Source: Kiritimatiellia bacterium
Lineage (GTDB): Bacteria > Verrucomicrobiota > Kiritimatiellia > RFP12 > UBA3636
DNA length: 5,702 nt
Assembly (NCBI GenBank): GCA_017450425.1
Contig: JAFSUV010000161.1
Span: forward strand, 1 to 5,702
Direction of reading: 5' to 3'
Shown: positions 5,447 through 5,702 of the stretch, one piece after another
Numbering within the stretch: position 1 is the stretch's first letter
Layout: every line of letters starts with the position of its first letter
Notes under the pieces: generated by a model
Database searches by the model: none
The model's input: only the letters and a program-made list of their open reading frames with translations
What the model was told of the DNA's origin: nothing
Program-made: the position numbers and the translations under genes

Positions 5447-5702
5447 TGCGCCCCGCGCCCGTCCGCCTTCTCCTTCGCACCGCATTTTGCGGCGCATGCG
5501 GCAGGCCGGGCGTTCCGGAGTTGTGCGCCTGCCCCTGGTGCGGCGAGCGCGCACCGCCCGCGAAGGCGACGGTGATCGAGTTCGCGCTCGGCGCCGCCGC
5601 GCTGCTTGCCGCGTTTGCCGGAGCAAAGTGGCTGAAATCCGCTTTCTGCGACACTCGCGTTTTTTCGGTGTCTCTCGCCGCCGCAGCCGGACTGGTTCTT
5701 TC
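5446..5702 (+). CDS. Unrecognised zinc-ribbon-like membrane protein (3' partial)
   Basis: ATG 5446 shares its A with the stop of the preceding gene (TGATG), a typical translational-coupling junction, and the frame stays open for 85 codons to the window edge. I do not recognise the family. The N terminus has C15 and C18 (FCGACG) and then C27, C29 and C32 (CACPWCGE), a pattern of paired knuckles typical of small zinc ribbons. A linker, RAPPAK, follows. Next come a hydrophobic stretch at about 43-60 (VIEFALGAAALLAAFAGA) and a second at about 72-85 that is cut by the edge; a further Cys (C68) lies between them. This suggests a cytoplasmic zinc-binding head anchored by two or more membrane helices. 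The hydrophobic stretches are Ala-rich, so soluble helices are an alternative. No ribosome site better than GGGG at 5430-5433. The opposite strand has longer open frames here, but they look like GC-rich shadows. Function unknown. Confidence 0.6.
   Translation, partial: MRPAPVRLLLRTAFCGACGRPGVPELCACPWCGERAPPAKATVIEFALGAAALLAAFAGAKWLKSAFCDTRVFSVSLAAAAGLVL

Noticed and set aside
1..5702. tRNA, rRNA, riboswitch, CRISPR, insertion sequence or attachment site
   Set aside because: I looked at both strands and saw no repeat-spacer pattern, transposase motif, paired terminal repeats or tRNA-like fold; only the 166-base spacer at 1875-2040 is clearly non-coding.

Overview
This is a GC-rich (by eye about 60-65%), densely coded bacterial chromosomal segment. 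All five genes are on the + strand; the first and last run off the window. No RNA gene, insertion sequence, CRISPR array or phage gene is visible. The organism makes peptidoglycan. The cell-wall gene is a MurC-MurB fusion, which, with the GC content and the mix of neighbours, makes me lean to the PVC superphylum (Verrucomicrobiota, Lentisphaerota or Kiritimatiellota). That is an inference from gene architecture, not a proven placement.

Layout: (1) 1-1874, the 3' part of a fused murC-murB gene, which starts before the window. Its first 34 bases hold two overlapping perfect palindromes. (2) 1875-2040, a 166-base spacer of lower GC. It has a weak hairpin just after the murC-murB stop, a plausible sigma70-type promoter (TTGCAC, 17 bases, CATAAT) and a 9-codon upstream reading frame overlapping the next start. 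(3) 2041-3762, an AMP-forming acyl-CoA (or acyl-ACP) synthetase. (4) 3769-4521, a TrmB-type tRNA m7G46 methyltransferase with a cysteine-bearing N-terminal extension. (5) 4523-5446, a TIM-barrel sugar phosphate isomerase/epimerase-like protein. (6) 5446-window end, the start of an unrecognised protein with an N-terminal cysteine cluster of zinc-ribbon type and hydrophobic, probably membrane, segments.

Genes 3-6 are packed with junctions of +6, +1 and -1 bases (the last a TGATG stop/start overlap), so they probably form one transcript started from the promoter near 1973-2001. Their products do not make one obvious pathway: lipid activation, tRNA modification, a carbohydrate-type enzyme and a membrane zinc-ribbon protein. 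This looks more like a housekeeping operon of mixed content than a dedicated system. I see no clear new defence, mobile or biosynthetic system. The points most worth checking are the murC-murB fusion with altered MurB motifs, the four-cysteine extension on TrmB, and the truncated zinc-ribbon membrane protein at the right edge.
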